NCBI RefSeq assembly: GCF_007827695.1
Contig: NZ_VITA01000007.1
Span: 301,410 to 365,409, forward strand
Direction: 5' to 3'
Source: Sinorhizobium medicae
Lineage (GTDB): Bacteria; Pseudomonadota; Alphaproteobacteria; Rhizobiales; Rhizobiaceae
DNA length: 64,000 nt
The notes under the pieces were generated by a model. It searched no databases. It was given only the letters and a program-made list of their open reading frames with translations, and was not told the DNA's origin. Positions 17,451 to 26,108 of this stretch are shown in pieces; within the stretch, counting starts at the first letter, position 1, and each line of letters begins with the position of its first letter. A program made the translations under genes and the position numbers.

Positions 17451-18719
17451 TCAATCGAGCCAGTCCGGCACCGAGTCGAGGCCGATCAGTTCGTCATAGT
17501 CCTTGCGCGGACGGATCACGTGGAAACGATCGCCCTTGACCAGCACCTCGGGCACCAGCAGGCGGCTGTTATACGTTCCCGCCTGAACGGCACCGTACGC
17601 TCCCGCCGAGCCGATCGCGAGAAGATCGCCCGCCCTCGGCATCGCCATTTCCCGGTCGAGGGCCAGATAGTCGCCGGTCTCGCAGACCGGACCGACGACG
17701 TCGGCTTTGATGCGCGGCGCACTGGCTGCGGAGATCCGCACCGGCCGAATCTCGTGATAGGCCTCATAGAGCGTTGGGCGGATGAGGTCGTTCATCGCAC
17801 CATCCACGATGACGAAAGTCTTGTCGCCGCCGTCCTTTACATAGACCACTTCGGTCACGAGGATGCCGGCATTGCCGACGATCAGCCGGCCGGGTTCGGT
17901 GACGATCTTGCAGTCGAGACCTTTGAGCTGGTTCTTGACGACATCTGCATAGGCGTCCGGCAGCGGCGGTGGGTTGTTATCTTCCCGGTACGGAATGCCG
18001 AGGCCGCCGCCGAGATCGACATGTTCGATGACATGCCCGTCGGAACGCAGAGTATCGACCAGCTCGCGCAAAAGCTTGAAGGCGTCGTCGAAGGGCTGCA
18101 GTTCGGTGATCTGGCTGCCGATATGCATGTCGATGCCGGTCACCTCGATACCGGGAAGCGTTGCGGCGTGGGCGTAGACGCTGCGTGCCCGCTCCCAGGA
18201 AATTCCGAACTTGTTCTCCTTTTTGCCGGTCGAGATCTTCGCGTGGGTGCGAGCATCGACATCGGGATTGATACGGAAGGAAACTGGCGCCCTCTTGCCG
18301 GCGCGCACGCCCCTTTGGTTCAGAACCTCCAGTTCGGGCTCGGATTCGACGTTGAAGCAATAGATGCCGGCCTCCAGAGCGAAATCCATCTCGCGCGCCG
18401 TCTTGCCGACGCCGGAGAACATGATCCGGCTCGGCGGAATGCCCGCTGCAAGCGCGCGGCGCAGCTCACCCTCGGACACGACGTCGAGGCCGGCGCCGAG
18501 CCGGCCAAGCGTTTTCAGCACGGCCTGGTTCGAATTGGCCTTCATTGCGTAGCAGACCATCGCGTCCACATCGGCGAAGGCTTGCGAGAATACCTTGTAA
18601 TGACGCTCCAGCGTGGCGGTGGAGTAACAATAGAACGGCGTCCCGACGGCACGCGCGATTTCCGTCAAAGGCACGTCTTCGGCGTAAAGAATTCCGTCGC
18701 GGTATTGAAAATGGTTCAC
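17451..18719 (-). CDS. lysA: diaminopimelate decarboxylase
   Basis: A 422-residue PLP-dependent alanine-racemase-fold decarboxylase that converts meso-diaminopimelate to lysine, the last step of lysine synthesis. The Schiff-base Lys60 is in VCYAMKANSNQ, HIGSQI and VDLGGGLGIPY bind the phosphate, EPGRLIVGNAG is present, and GPVCETGDYLA carries the active-site Cys of the dimer interface. Normal length. It lies 14 bases downstream of the lptM-like lipoprotein gene and is probably cotranscribed with it and with argH upstream, an amino-acid biosynthetic context. Confidence 0.94.
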   Translation of the reverse strand: MNHFQYRDGILYAEDVPLTEIARAVGTPFYCYSTATLERHYKVFSQAFADVDAMVCYAMKANSNQAVLKTLGRLGAGLDVVSEGELRRALAAGIPPSRIMFSGVGKTAREMDFALEAGIYCFNVESEPELEVLNQRGVRAGKRAPVSFRINPDVDARTHAKISTGKKENKFGISWERARSVYAHAATLPGIEVTGIDMHIGSQITELQPFDDAFKLLRELVDTLRSDGHVIEHVDLGGGLGIPYREDNNPPPLPDAYADVVKNQLKGLDCKIVTEPGRLIVGNAGILVTEVVYVKDGGDKTFVIVDGAMNDLIRPTLYEAYHEIRPVRISAASAPRIKADVVGPVCETGDYLALDREMAMPRAGDLLAIGSAGAYGAVQAGTYNSRLLVPEVLVKGDRFHVIRPRKDYDELIGLDSVPDWLD

Positions 18720-18733
18720 GGTCTTTCCTCGGC

Positions 18734-18928
18734 TCAGAGGAGGGGGTCAAGCAGGAACGGTCGGTCCTCGACAGTCTCGTTGGGTGCGACCGTACCGGCG
18801 GGCGTTTTCGTATTGATCGGTGTGCTGGCGCCGGGCCGGTCGAGGTCGCCCTTGCGCCCGCAGCCGGCGAGAACCAGCCCGGGAATTGCCAGAAGAAGCG
18901 CTATTCGGGCGGCCTTCCTGAATATCAT
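18734..18928 (-). CDS. lptM: LptM/YifL-type small lipoprotein
   Basis: A 64-residue precursor with a lipoprotein signal peptide (KAARIALLLAIPGLVLAGC; lipid-modified Cys23). The mature part opens CGRKGDLDRPG, the hallmark of the LptM (formerly YifL) family. In E. coli LptM stabilises the LptD-LptE outer-membrane translocon during its oxidative assembly. The remainder is short and Pro/Thr-rich, as in relatives. It sits directly upstream of lysA; in gammaproteobacteria the homologue sits beside dapF, so the link with the diaminopimelate pathway recurs. A functional equivalence in this organism is inferred, not shown. Confidence 0.8.
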   Translation of the reverse strand: MIFRKAARIALLLAIPGLVLAGCGRKGDLDRPGASTPINTKTPAGTVAPNETVEDRPFLLDPLL

Positions 18929-19147
18929 CGTAATTTCCCTTTGACGAAGCTGAGAGCGACGTTCTTCGGAGTTGAGGTCGTTCCCCCACTCCGGTGCGAT
19001 GTCTTATCGATTTTTCAGCGGTTTGTGCACCCTGTTTCTGCGGCACAGCTTGCTCCGAAGGAACAGGGTGCCGGCTTCGCCCCGCCTGCGGAAGGAGACG
19101 GCCGGCCGGCGATGGACGGGCCACCTGCGACGGACCCAGCGGCAGGA

Positions 19148-20551
19148 TCAATCGCGCGCCCGCCACCAGGCGATCTGCTTGCGGACCTCGGAGGGCGCGG
19201 TACCGCCGAAACTGGTGCGGCTCGCCACGGAGGCCTCGACCGTCAGGACGCCGAAGACCTTGTCCGTGATCGCGGAATGGATCGCCTGAAGTTCGCCCAG
19301 CGGCAGGTCGGCGAGATCGCATTCCTTCTCTTCGGCAAGCGCGACCACGCGACCGGTCACATGGTGGGCGTCACGGAAAGGAAGGCCTGCCTCGCGCACC
19401 AGCCAGTCGGCGAGATCGGTCGCTGTCGAATAGCCGGAACCGGCTGCGGATTTCATCCGGTCGGCCCGCACGGTCAGGTCGCGGACCATGCCGGTCATTG
19501 CCGCGATCGCGAGCTCGAGGCTCTCGGCCGCATCGAAGACCTGTTCCTTGTCTTCCTGCATATCCTTGGAATAGGCGAGCGGGAGGCCCTTCATCACCGT
19601 CAGCAGTGCGATCAGCGAGCCGTTGACGCGGCCCGTCTTGGCACGTACGAGCTCCGCCGCATCCGGATTCTTCTTCTGCGGCATGATCGAGGATCCGGTC
19701 GAAAAGGCGTCCGAGAGCCGGATGAAGCCGAATTGCGGCGTAGACCAGATGACGATTTCTTCTGCAAGCCGCGACAGGTGCGTCGCCGCGATCGCTGCGA
19801 TCGCGAGAAACTCCAGCGCGAAGTCGCGGTCGGAAACCGTATCGATCGAGTTGCGCGTCGGCTCGCGGAAGCCGAGCGCCCTGGCGGTCATGTGCCGGTC
19901 GATCGGAAAGCCCGTGCCGGCGAGGGCTGCAGCGCCGATCGGGCTCTCGTCCATGTGCTCGATCGCGTGACGAACACGCGCCCGGTCGCGGCCGAACATT
20001 TCCACATAGGCCATGCAGTGATGCCCGAAGGTGACCGGCTGCGCCGTCTGCAGATGGGTGAAGCCGGGCATCACGGTTTCGGCATGCTCCTCGGCGCGGT
20101 CGAGAAAGGCGGCGATCAGAGCCGTGAGTGCCGCATCGGCTTTCTGAAGCTCTTCCTTGACCCACAGGCGAAAATCGAGCGCAACCTGGTCGTTGCGCGA
20201 CCGCGCCGTATGGAGGCGCCCGGCGGCAGGGCCGATCAGCGCCGCCAGCCGCGCTTCGATGTTCATGTGAATGTCCTCGAGGCGACGCGAGAACTCGAAT
20301 GCGCCGGCTTCGATCTCTGACAATATCGTGTTGAGGCCGTGAACGATCTTGTCTTTGTCCTCGGCGGAAATGATGCCTTGCTGCGCCAGCATCGTTGCAT
20401 GCGCTATTGAGCCGCGGATGTCCTGGGCATAGAGCTTCTTGTCGAAGCCGATCGAGGCATTTATCTCCTCCATGATGGAAGCGGGCCCCGAGGCGAAGCG
20501 ACCGCCCCACATCTGGTTGGAGGATTTCGTCTCGGAACTGCCGTCAGCCAT
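19148..20551 (-). CDS. argH: argininosuccinate lyase
   Basis: A 467-residue fumarase/aspartase-superfamily enzyme that splits argininosuccinate into arginine and fumarate, the last step of arginine synthesis. The superfamily signature [16 protein letters not shown] is intact. [16 protein letters not shown] and [18 protein letters not shown] contribute catalytic His/Ser elements of neighbouring subunits. The start at 20551 ([19 protein letters not shown]) matches the family; a longer frame extends to 20755 but runs through the tlpA coding region. Its start codon is only 25 bases from the divergent tlpA start. It leads the leftward set argH-lptM-lysA-TIGR02302. Confidence 0.94.
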   Translation of the reverse strand: MADGSSETKSSNQMWGGRFASGPASIMEEINASIGFDKKLYAQDIRGSIAHATMLAQQGIISAEDKDKIVHGLNTILSEIEAGAFEFSRRLEDIHMNIEARLAALIGPAAGRLHTARSRNDQVALDFRLWVKEELQKADAALTALIAAFLDRAEEHAETVMPGFTHLQTAQPVTFGHHCMAYVEMFGRDRARVRHAIEHMDESPIGAAALAGTGFPIDRHMTARALGFREPTRNSIDTVSDRDFALEFLAIAAIAATHLSRLAEEIVIWSTPQFGFIRLSDAFSTGSSIMPQKKNPDAAELVRAKTGRVNGSLIALLTVMKGLPLAYSKDMQEDKEQVFDAAESLELAIAAMTGMVRDLTVRADRMKSAAGSGYSTATDLADWLVREAGLPFRDAHHVTGRVVALAEEKECDLADLPLGELQAIHSAITDKVFGVLTVEASVASRTSFGGTAPSEVRKQIAWWRARD

Positions 20552-20576
20552 CAGGATGCCCGCCTTGGAGAATGAA

Positions 20577-21251
20577 ATGCCAGACCAGAAGAAACGCCCT
20601 CCAGCCCGGAAATTGTTCGCGATCGCTGCCCTTCTTGGGGTGATCGCCGGTGCGGCTGCGGTATACGTGAAGGAGACGGGGTCTGGCAATGGCGGCGACG
20701 CGCCGACGGCCGATGCGAGCTGCCCGCTTGCGGCGCAAAAGGTTGCTTCGCTCACGCCGCTGATGCGTGGTCAGGTCGCGGCGATGACTCCGGCGGCCAA
20801 CGCGCGGCCGATCGGCGGCCTCGACTTCGCCGGCCCGGACGGCAAGCCGCTGACGCTCGCTGCCTTTGCAGGCAAGACCGTTCTCGTCAATCTCTGGGCG
20901 ACCTGGTGCGTGCCCTGCCGTGAGGAAATGCCGGCGCTCAACGCCCTGCAACAGGCGCTCGGCGGCGATCGTTTCGAAGTGGTCGCGATCAATATCGACA
21001 CCGGTGCCGACGACAAGCCGAAGGCTTTTCTCGACGAGGTCGGCGTTCAAGCACTCGGCTACTACCGCGACGCCTCGATGGGCGTTTTCAACACGCTCAA
21101 GAAGGAGGGGCTCGCCTTTGGGCTTCCCGCGACCTTGCTGCTCGACGAAAAGGGTTGCCTGATCGGCTCGATGAATGGACCTGCCGCCTGGGACAGCGAC
21201 GATGCAAAGAAGCTGATCGAGGCGGCGATGGCTCCGCCCGCGGCGAGTTGA
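20577..21251 (+). CDS. tlpA: TlpA-family thiol:disulfide oxidoreductase
   Basis: A 224-residue membrane-anchored periplasmic thioredoxin. One N-terminal helix (about 13-31) is followed by a linker with Cys49, then the thioredoxin fold with WCVPC (Cys111/Cys114) and the cis-Pro in [13 protein letters not shown]. TlpA proteins reduce periplasmic copper chaperones and CcoG/Sco-type substrates for cytochrome oxidase assembly. Cys49 in [11 protein letters not shown] resembles the second Cys pair region of rhizobial TlpA; only one Cys is visible there. The ATG at 20577 follows a GGAG site; ATG 20556 is possible. It is divergent from argH, so the promoters must overlap coding DNA. Confidence 0.88.
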   Translation: MPDQKKRPPARKLFAIAALLGVIAGAAAVYVKETGSGNGGDAPTADASCPLAAQKVASLTPLMRGQVAAMTPAANARPIGGLDFAGPDGKPLTLAAFAGKTVLVNLWATWCVPCREEMPALNALQQALGGDRFEVVAINIDTGADDKPKAFLDEVGVQALGYYRDASMGVFNTLKKEGLAFGLPATLLLDEKGCLIGSMNGPAAWDSDDAKKLIEAAMAPPAAS

Positions 21252-21288
21252 AGACGCAGGCGGGTTTTCGCCGTTGCTGAAGAAAGGT

Positions 21289-22161
21289 TCAGCGTGTCGG
21301 TACGGGAGCCTCGCCCCGATAGTCGTAGAAGCCGCGGCCGGACTTGCGGCCGAGCCAGCCGGCCTCGACATATTTCACGAGCAGCGGACAGGGGCGATAC
21401 TTCGAATCCGCCAGGCCGTCATGGAGCACCTGCATGATCGAAAGGCAGGTGTCGAGACCGATGAAGTCGGCAAGCTGCAGCGGGCCCATCGGATGGTTGG
21501 CGCCGAGCTTCATGGCGGTGTCGATGGCATCGACGCTTCCAACGCCCTCATACAGGGTGTAGATCGCCTCGTTGATCATCGGCAGCAGGATGCGGTTGAC
21601 GATAAAGGCGGGAAAATCTTCTGCGACAGTGACGGTCTTGTCGAGATGCGCGACGAATTCCTTTGCCGCCTTGAAGGTCCCTTCCTCCGTAGCGATACCC
21701 CGTACGAGCTCCACCAGCTTCATGACCGGGACCGGGTTCATGAAGTGGATGCCCATGAAGCGCTCGGGGCGGTCGGTCGCGGAGGCAAGCCGGGTGATGG
21801 ACAGAGACGAGGTGTTGGTTGCCAGAATGGCATCGGGTCTCATGACCGGACAAACCTGGCCGTAGATCTTCCGCTTGACGGTTTCGTCTTCCGTCACCGC
21901 TTCGATGACGAGATCGGCCTGGGCGAGATCGTTGATATCGCCTGAGCCCTTGATCAGGGAAAGAGCGCGCTTGCGGTCTTCGTCCGTCATCTTGCCGGAC
22001 GAAACCTGCCGGGCAAGGTTGCCATTGATGGTGGCAAGCCCTGCCTCGATGCGGTCTGCAGCGATGTCGTAGAGCTGAACCTTATATCCGGCGGCAGCCG
22101 AAACATGGGCAATTCCGCAGCCCATCTGTCCTGCGCCGATAATTCCCACCGTCTTGATCAT
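21289..22161 (-). CDS. hbdA: 3-hydroxybutyryl-CoA dehydrogenase
   Basis: A 290-residue NAD(P)-dependent dehydrogenase acting on 3-hydroxyacyl-CoA (C4), linked to fatty-acid and polyhydroxybutyrate metabolism. The Rossmann motif GAGQMGCG starts at about residue 9, and ATNTSSLSIT, RFMGIHFMNPVPVMKLVEL (catalytic His) and the C-terminal HCDH domain (FIVNRILLPMINEAI, GANHPMGPLQLADFIGLDT) are intact. I prefer the ATG at 22161 (MIKTVGIIGAG) to a GTG at 22173. It lies downstream of etfA in the same direction but after a strong terminator at 22220-22246, so it likely has its own promoter. Confidence 0.92.
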   Translation of the reverse strand: MIKTVGIIGAGQMGCGIAHVSAAAGYKVQLYDIAADRIEAGLATINGNLARQVSSGKMTDEDRKRALSLIKGSGDINDLAQADLVIEAVTEDETVKRKIYGQVCPVMRPDAILATNTSSLSITRLASATDRPERFMGIHFMNPVPVMKLVELVRGIATEEGTFKAAKEFVAHLDKTVTVAEDFPAFIVNRILLPMINEAIYTLYEGVGSVDAIDTAMKLGANHPMGPLQLADFIGLDTCLSIMQVLHDGLADSKYRPCPLLVKYVEAGWLGRKSGRGFYDYRGEAPVPTR

Positions 22162-22219
22162 TGAAGCGAACACCCATGTTCAACAGGTTACGGCAGCGAT
22201 GCTGCAGTAGATGCAAAAA

Positions 22220-22246
22220 TACCGGGCCGGCAGGGCCGGCCCGGTA
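22220..22246 (-). terminator. Rho-independent terminator of etfBA
   Basis: Read leftward, TACCGGGCCGGC and GCCGGCCCGGTA form a perfect 12-bp GC-rich stem with a three-base loop, followed by ATTTTTG. It lies 59 bases past the etfA stop and just before hbdA, so it insulates hbdA from etfBA. Confidence 0.85.
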
Positions 22247-22304
22247 CGATTGTTAATGCCATGCCGGCGCTTTTTCCAGCTTTTTCGTGCCGGCGGCCAG
22301 TTCC

Positions 22305-23234
22305 TCAGAGCGCCTTTTCGAGTTCCGGCAGGACGTCGAACAGGTCGGCGACCAGGCCGTAGTCGGCAACCTGGAAGATCGGCGCCTCCTCGTCCTTGTT
22401 GATGGCGACGATCACCTTGCTATCCTTCATGCCGGCGAGGTGCTGGATCGCACCGGAAATGCCGCAGGCGATGTAGAGATCGGGGGCGACCACCTTGCCG
22501 GTCTGACCGACCTGCCAATCATTCGGCGCATAGCCGGCATCGACGGCGGCGCGGGATGCGCCGACGGCGGCACCGAGCTTGTCGGCCACGGGCAGGATCA
22601 CTTCCTGGAATTTTTCGGCAGAACCAAGAGCCCGGCCGCCGGAGATGATGATCTTCGCCGAGGTAAGTTCCGGCCGGTCGGAGGACGACAGCGCATCGGA
22701 AACATGGGAGGAAAGGCCCGGGTTCGCCGCTGCGGCAACCGTCTCTACCGGGGCCGCGCCGCTTTCCGGGGCAGCGGCAAAGGAAGCCGTGCGCACGGTG
22801 ATCACTTTCTTCGATTCGCTCGTCTGCACCGTCTGGATGGCGTTGCCGGCATAGATCGGCCGCTTGAAGGTATCGGCGGACACGACCTCGACGATCTCCG
22901 AGACCTGAACGACATCGAGAAGGGCGGCCACGCGCGGCATGACGTTCTTGCCGACCGAGGTGGCGGCGGCGACGATCGTGTCGTAACCTCCCGCGAGTGA
23001 GACGATCAGGGCGGCCAGCGGCTCGGCGAGATTGTTGGCAAGCGAGGCGTCCTCGGCGACGAGCACCTTGGCGACGCCCGAAAGCTTGGAGGCTTGTTCG
23101 GCGATGCCTTTGACGCCCGCGCCGGCAACGAGCACATGCACGTCGGAGCCGATCTTGGCGGCCGCCGTGAGCGCTTTCGCCGTCTGGTCGGAAAGGTGGC
23201 TGTTATCGTGGTCAGCCAGAAGCAGAATGGCCAT
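22305..23234 (-). CDS. etfA: electron transfer flavoprotein, alpha subunit
   Basis: A 309-residue FAD-binding subunit of the soluble ETF heterodimer, which carries electrons from acyl-CoA and other dehydrogenases to ETF-ubiquinone oxidoreductase. The N-terminal domain starts [14 protein letters not shown]. The C-terminal FAD domain shows [36 protein letters not shown], and [17 protein letters not shown] followed by [20 protein letters not shown]. It lies 23 bases after etfB, forming an operon that ends at the terminator at 22220. It is the housekeeping (group I) type rather than the FixA/FixB type, judged by length and lack of extra Cys. Confidence 0.94.
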   Translation of the reverse strand: MAILLLADHDNSHLSDQTAKALTAAAKIGSDVHVLVAGAGVKGIAEQASKLSGVAKVLVAEDASLANNLAEPLAALIVSLAGGYDTIVAAATSVGKNVMPRVAALLDVVQVSEIVEVVSADTFKRPIYAGNAIQTVQTSESKKVITVRTASFAAAPESGAAPVETVAAAANPGLSSHVSDALSSSDRPELTSAKIIISGGRALGSAEKFQEVILPVADKLGAAVGASRAAVDAGYAPNDWQVGQTGKVVAPDLYIACGISGAIQHLAGMKDSKVIVAINKDEEAPIFQVADYGLVADLFDVLPELEKAL

Positions 23235-23257
23235 GGTTTAGTTCTCCCTTTCCGTTC

Positions 23258-24007
23258 TCAGAGCACGCCGGCTTCGTTCTTGAGCTTCTCGACGAGCTCG
23301 GCAACCGTCTTCACCTTGACGCCGGCCTTGCGGCCGGACGGCTCCTCGGTCTTCAACACCTTCAGCCGCGGGCTGGTGTCAACGCCGAAATCGGCCGGGC
23401 TCTTCTTGTCGAGCGGCTTCTTCTTCGCCTTCATGATGTTCGGCAGCGAGGCATAGCGCGGTTCGTTGAGGCGCAGGTCGGTGGTGACCACCGCGGGCAG
23501 CTTCAGTTCCACCGTCTGCAGGCCGCCATCGACCTCGCGGGTGACGTTGACCTTGCCGTCGCCGATCTCGACCTTGGAGGCGAACGTGCCCTGGGCCCAG
23601 CCGAGCAGTGCCGAAAGCATCTGCCCGGTCTGGTTGGAATCGTCGTCGATCGCCTGCTTGCCGACGATGATCAGCCCAGGCTGTTCGGCCTCTGCGACAC
23701 CCTTGACGATCTTGGCGACCGCGAGCGGCTCCACCTGATCCTCTGTCTCGACCAGGATCGCCCGGTCGGCGCCCATGGCAAGCGCCGTCCTCAGCGTTTC
23801 CTCCGCCTTGGCCGGGCCGATCGAGACGACGATCACTTCCGAAGCCTTGCCGGCTTCCTTCAGCCGCAGCGCTTCTTCCACCGAGATCTCGTCGAACGGG
23901 TTCATCGACATCTTCACATTGGCAAGCTCGACGCCGCTGCCGTCCGCTTTCACCCGGATCTTGACGTTGTAGTCAACGACCCGCTTCACCGTCACAAGTA
24001 TTTTCAT
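23258..24007 (-). CDS. etfB: electron transfer flavoprotein, beta subunit
   Basis: A 249-residue AMP-binding subunit of [22 protein letters not shown] opens the fold; [19 protein letters not shown], the ETF-beta signature [26 protein letters not shown] stretch (about 120-140) and [29 protein letters not shown] match the family throughout. It is first in the etfBA operon. A weak promoter candidate lies upstream (TTGACT 24194-24189, TTAAAT 24172-24167, 16-base spacing). It partners EtfA; hbdA nearby suggests a shared beta-oxidation context. Confidence 0.94.
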   Translation of the reverse strand: MKILVTVKRVVDYNVKIRVKADGSGVELANVKMSMNPFDEISVEEALRLKEAGKASEVIVVSIGPAKAEETLRTALAMGADRAILVETEDQVEPLAVAKIVKGVAEAEQPGLIIVGKQAIDDDSNQTGQMLSALLGWAQGTFASKVEIGDGKVNVTREVDGGLQTVELKLPAVVTTDLRLNEPRYASLPNIMKAKKKPLDKKSPADFGVDTSPRLKVLKTEEPSGRKAGVKVKTVAELVEKLKNEAGVL

Positions 24008-24319
24008 GGATTCTTTCCCTCCAAGAACGTTCGCAGGAAAATGCGCCTTAACAGGGCGGCCTGATTGTCGGTTGGCGACATCGATACGCGTTTTTGCTCC
24101 GTAGACAAGCCGTTCTTGACGCTAAATCGCGATCACCCAAGGTCAAATCGATATGACCCTGTCCGAATTTAATGACGTTTACGTACAAGTCAAAATACTC
24201 TCTGACAAGTCGAGATGAGCTCTTCGGGCATCAGCTCGGAAGATCGCGCGCAACCTGTTGAAACCCGGCAGCTATCGACCTTAGTTTGTTGCGGGTTTTC
24301 TTGGAGGCTGCGCTCCAAA
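24008..24319. other. intergenic region between rhomboid gene and etfB
   Basis: 312 bases between two leftward genes. It holds the presumed etfB promoter and leader, AT-richer than the surroundings (around 24100-24210). A frame overlapping the 3' part of the rhomboid gene (24231-24824) is out of frame and has no family resemblance. No terminator with a T-tract or RNA gene is recognised. Confidence 0.45.
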
Positions 24320-25111
24320 TCAGCTCGGGCGGCCCCAATGCGGGGCAGGCCTCGAAACTCCTGATGCCGGGGTCAGCACCTCTTCGGGCGCCTTTGTCCG
24401 GTGCTCCACTGCCCGCGGCGTAACGATCGTCCGGTCGAACAGGGGCACACCGCGGCGTCGCAAAATGACAACGAGCAGAAGACCCGCGACGATGCCGCCG
24501 ACATGCGCACTCCAGGAAACGCCGCTGTCGGTATCTGCCACCAACATGAAAAACTGCTGGCCGATCCAGAAGGCGAGCGGAATGGCTGCGGGAAGGGGTA
24601 AGGGGATCCGGAAGAGCACGAGCACCCAGACCCGCACCTTCGGGTGCAGGAGAAAATAGGCGGCCACGACGCCCGATATCGCGCCGGAGGCGCCAATCAG
24701 CGGCGCTTCGGAGGCGAGGTCGAGCAGCCCGTGCGCAAATGCTCCGGCGGCAGCACACAGGAGGTAGAAGACAAGGAAACGGAAGTGCCCGAGCGCGTCC
24801 TCTACATTGTCGCCGAAAACCCAAAGGAAAAGCATGTTCATGGCAAGATGCGAAAGATCGCCATGCAGAAACGAATAGGTGAGGAAGGTGAACCCATCGG
24901 GGACGATCACCAGCGACGGGTCGAGATCGGCATAATCGAAGATGATCGCAGGAATGTAGCCGAGCCCGAGGATCGCCGCATTGGCGAATTCCTCGCTCGC
25001 CACCGGCACCGTGACGAGCCAGACGACGATGTTGGTGAGGATCAGCGCGATCGTCACATATTGCATTCTGATGTGCTTCAGCTCGTTTCTATCATGCAGC
25101 GGTATGAACAT
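24320..25111 (-). CDS. rhomboid intramembrane serine protease
   Basis: A 263-residue polytopic protease. Six to seven membrane helices carry the catalytic dyad Ser142 (GASG, 140-143) and His203 (SAHVGG), plus the HxxxN motif His88/Asn92 (HLAMNMLFLWVFG) of the oxyanion site. The start at 25111 (MFIPLHDRNELKH) is the conserved rhomboid beginning; the frame extends nine residues further. The tail after residue 235 is Pro/Thr-rich and cytoplasmic. Substrates in rhizobia are unknown. Neighbours are the adenosyltransferase gene upstream and etfB downstream, both the same strand. A partial family A repeat lies in its 5' region. Confidence 0.9.
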   Translation of the reverse strand: MFIPLHDRNELKHIRMQYVTIALILTNIVVWLVTVPVASEEFANAAILGLGYIPAIIFDYADLDPSLVIVPDGFTFLTYSFLHGDLSHLAMNMLFLWVFGDNVEDALGHFRFLVFYLLCAAAGAFAHGLLDLASEAPLIGASGAISGVVAAYFLLHPKVRVWVLVLFRIPLPLPAAIPLAFWIGQQFFMLVADTDSGVSWSAHVGGIVAGLLLVVILRRRGVPLFDRTIVTPRAVEHRTKAPEEVLTPASGVSRPAPHWGRPS

Positions 25112-25164
25112 GCGGTCCCCGAGCTCGAGCTGTTGCAACGTGTCTTTGTAGGCGTATCCGATCA

Positions 25165-25206
25165 GATCACGATGATTTTAGACCGGGTGAACTGGAATCA
25201 TGCCGG
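25165..25206 (+). repeat. partial palindromic repeat, family A
   Basis: GATCACGATGATTTTAGACC is followed by a degenerate right half, GGAATCATGCCGG. The terminal CGTGATC arm is lost. It lies between the adenosyltransferase stop and the rhomboid start. Confidence 0.6.
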
Positions 25207-25235
25207 AGGAAAGAGCGCAAACTTTCGAAAGTCCA

Positions 25236-25814
25236 TCATCTGTTCTTGCCGGGAACCCAGAGAACGTCGGCATGTCCCTTGTCATTCGTCCAGCGGGCCG
25301 CGACGAACAGGAAATCTGAAAGACGGTTGACATAGGCAACCGCCTCGGCGCTGACGACTTCGCCCTCCACGCGGGAGAGCGCGACCATTTGCCGCTCGGC
25401 GCGGCGCGCTACCGTACGGGCCACATGGAGTGCGGCGGAAGCGGCGCTGCCGGCGGGAAGCACGAACGAGCGCAACGGTTCGAGGTCGGCATTCAGCCTG
25501 TCGATCTCCTCTTCCAGGCGCGCGACCTGGGCGGCGACGATGCGCAGCGGTTCGTATTCGGGTTTTTCACCCGTGTCCGGCGTCGCGAGATCGGCTCCAA
25601 GATCGAAAAGGTCGTTCTGAACGCGCATGAGCGTTGCGTCGAGGTCAGGCATCGCATGGGTGTGCTGGCGGGCGAGTCCCACAAAGGCATTCGCCTCGTC
25701 TATGGCACCATAGGCTTCCACCCGGAGATCGCTTTTCAGGCGGCGTGGACCGGAGACGAGGCCAGTCGTGCCGTTGTCGCCGGTCCGGGTGTAGATCTTG
25801 TTCAATTTCACCAT
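25236..25814 (-). CDS. PduO-type cob(I)alamin adenosyltransferase
   Basis: A 192-residue enzyme that transfers the adenosyl group of ATP to cob(I)alamin, making coenzyme B12. The ATP-binding N-terminal motif YTRTGDNGTTGL and the following SDLRVEAYGAIDEANAFVGLA are the PduO/MMAB hallmark. RSFVLPAGSAASAALHVARTVARRAER carries the conserved Arg/Glu residues, and NRLSDFLFVAARW the C-terminal motif. It is distinct from the CobA/BtuR type, which has a Walker A. Normal length. B12-dependent enzymes served in rhizobia include methylmalonyl-CoA mutase and ribonucleotide reductase. It lies upstream of the rhomboid gene. Confidence 0.92.
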   Translation of the reverse strand: MVKLNKIYTRTGDNGTTGLVSGPRRLKSDLRVEAYGAIDEANAFVGLARQHTHAMPDLDATLMRVQNDLFDLGADLATPDTGEKPEYEPLRIVAAQVARLEEEIDRLNADLEPLRSFVLPAGSAASAALHVARTVARRAERQMVALSRVEGEVVSAEAVAYVNRLSDFLFVAARWTNDKGHADVLWVPGKNR

Positions 25815-25882
25815 GGCGCTGTCGCTATCCCCGGGTCATTGTTCTTATGTGCGTGGTTGATCCATGACCGCCCACTTTCCTG

Positions 25883-26086
25883 CTAGCCCGGACGACCGCC
25901 GCCGGTTACCCAGAGCGTCAGCATGATCAGCACGATGGCGACCGCCTGGAACAGCACGCGCGCCTGCATGAGTTTGTTGGAGGTGTTGCCGCTGCCGCCC
26001 TTTGCCATGTTGAGGAGACCGCGGATGAGCACGATCGCAACCAGGCCCATGACGAGCAGGGTCAGACCGGTCAGGAAGCTGTTCAT
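25883..26086 (-). CDS. HIG1-like twin transmembrane protein
   Basis: A 67-residue protein with two membrane helices (about 5-26 and 44-62) joined by a short GGSGNTSNKLMQARVLFQA loop. The KLMQARVLFQAVAI segment is the core of the HIG1 (hypoxia-induced gene 1) domain, also called the alphaproteobacterial twin-transmembrane family. Mitochondrial relatives (Rcf1) associate with cytochrome oxidase supercomplexes; bacterial function is unknown. It lies between the adenosyltransferase and SDR genes, all leftward. Confidence 0.78.
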   Translation of the reverse strand: MNSFLTGLTLLVMGLVAIVLIRGLLNMAKGGSGNTSNKLMQARVLFQAVAIVLIMLTLWVTGGGRPG

Positions 26087-26108
26087 GGCGTAAGTCCTTG
26101 TAATACGG

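Noticed and set aside
18545..20320. 591-codon rightward frame over lysA, lptM and argH
   Set aside because: It lies antisense to clear argH and lysA genes and has no recognisable domain.
24231..24824. Out-of-frame leftward frame over the rhomboid 3' end, considered as a frameshifted rhomboid tail
   Set aside because: The rhomboid frame is intact to its own stop and carries both catalytic residues; the alternative frame is Arg/Cys-rich noise.
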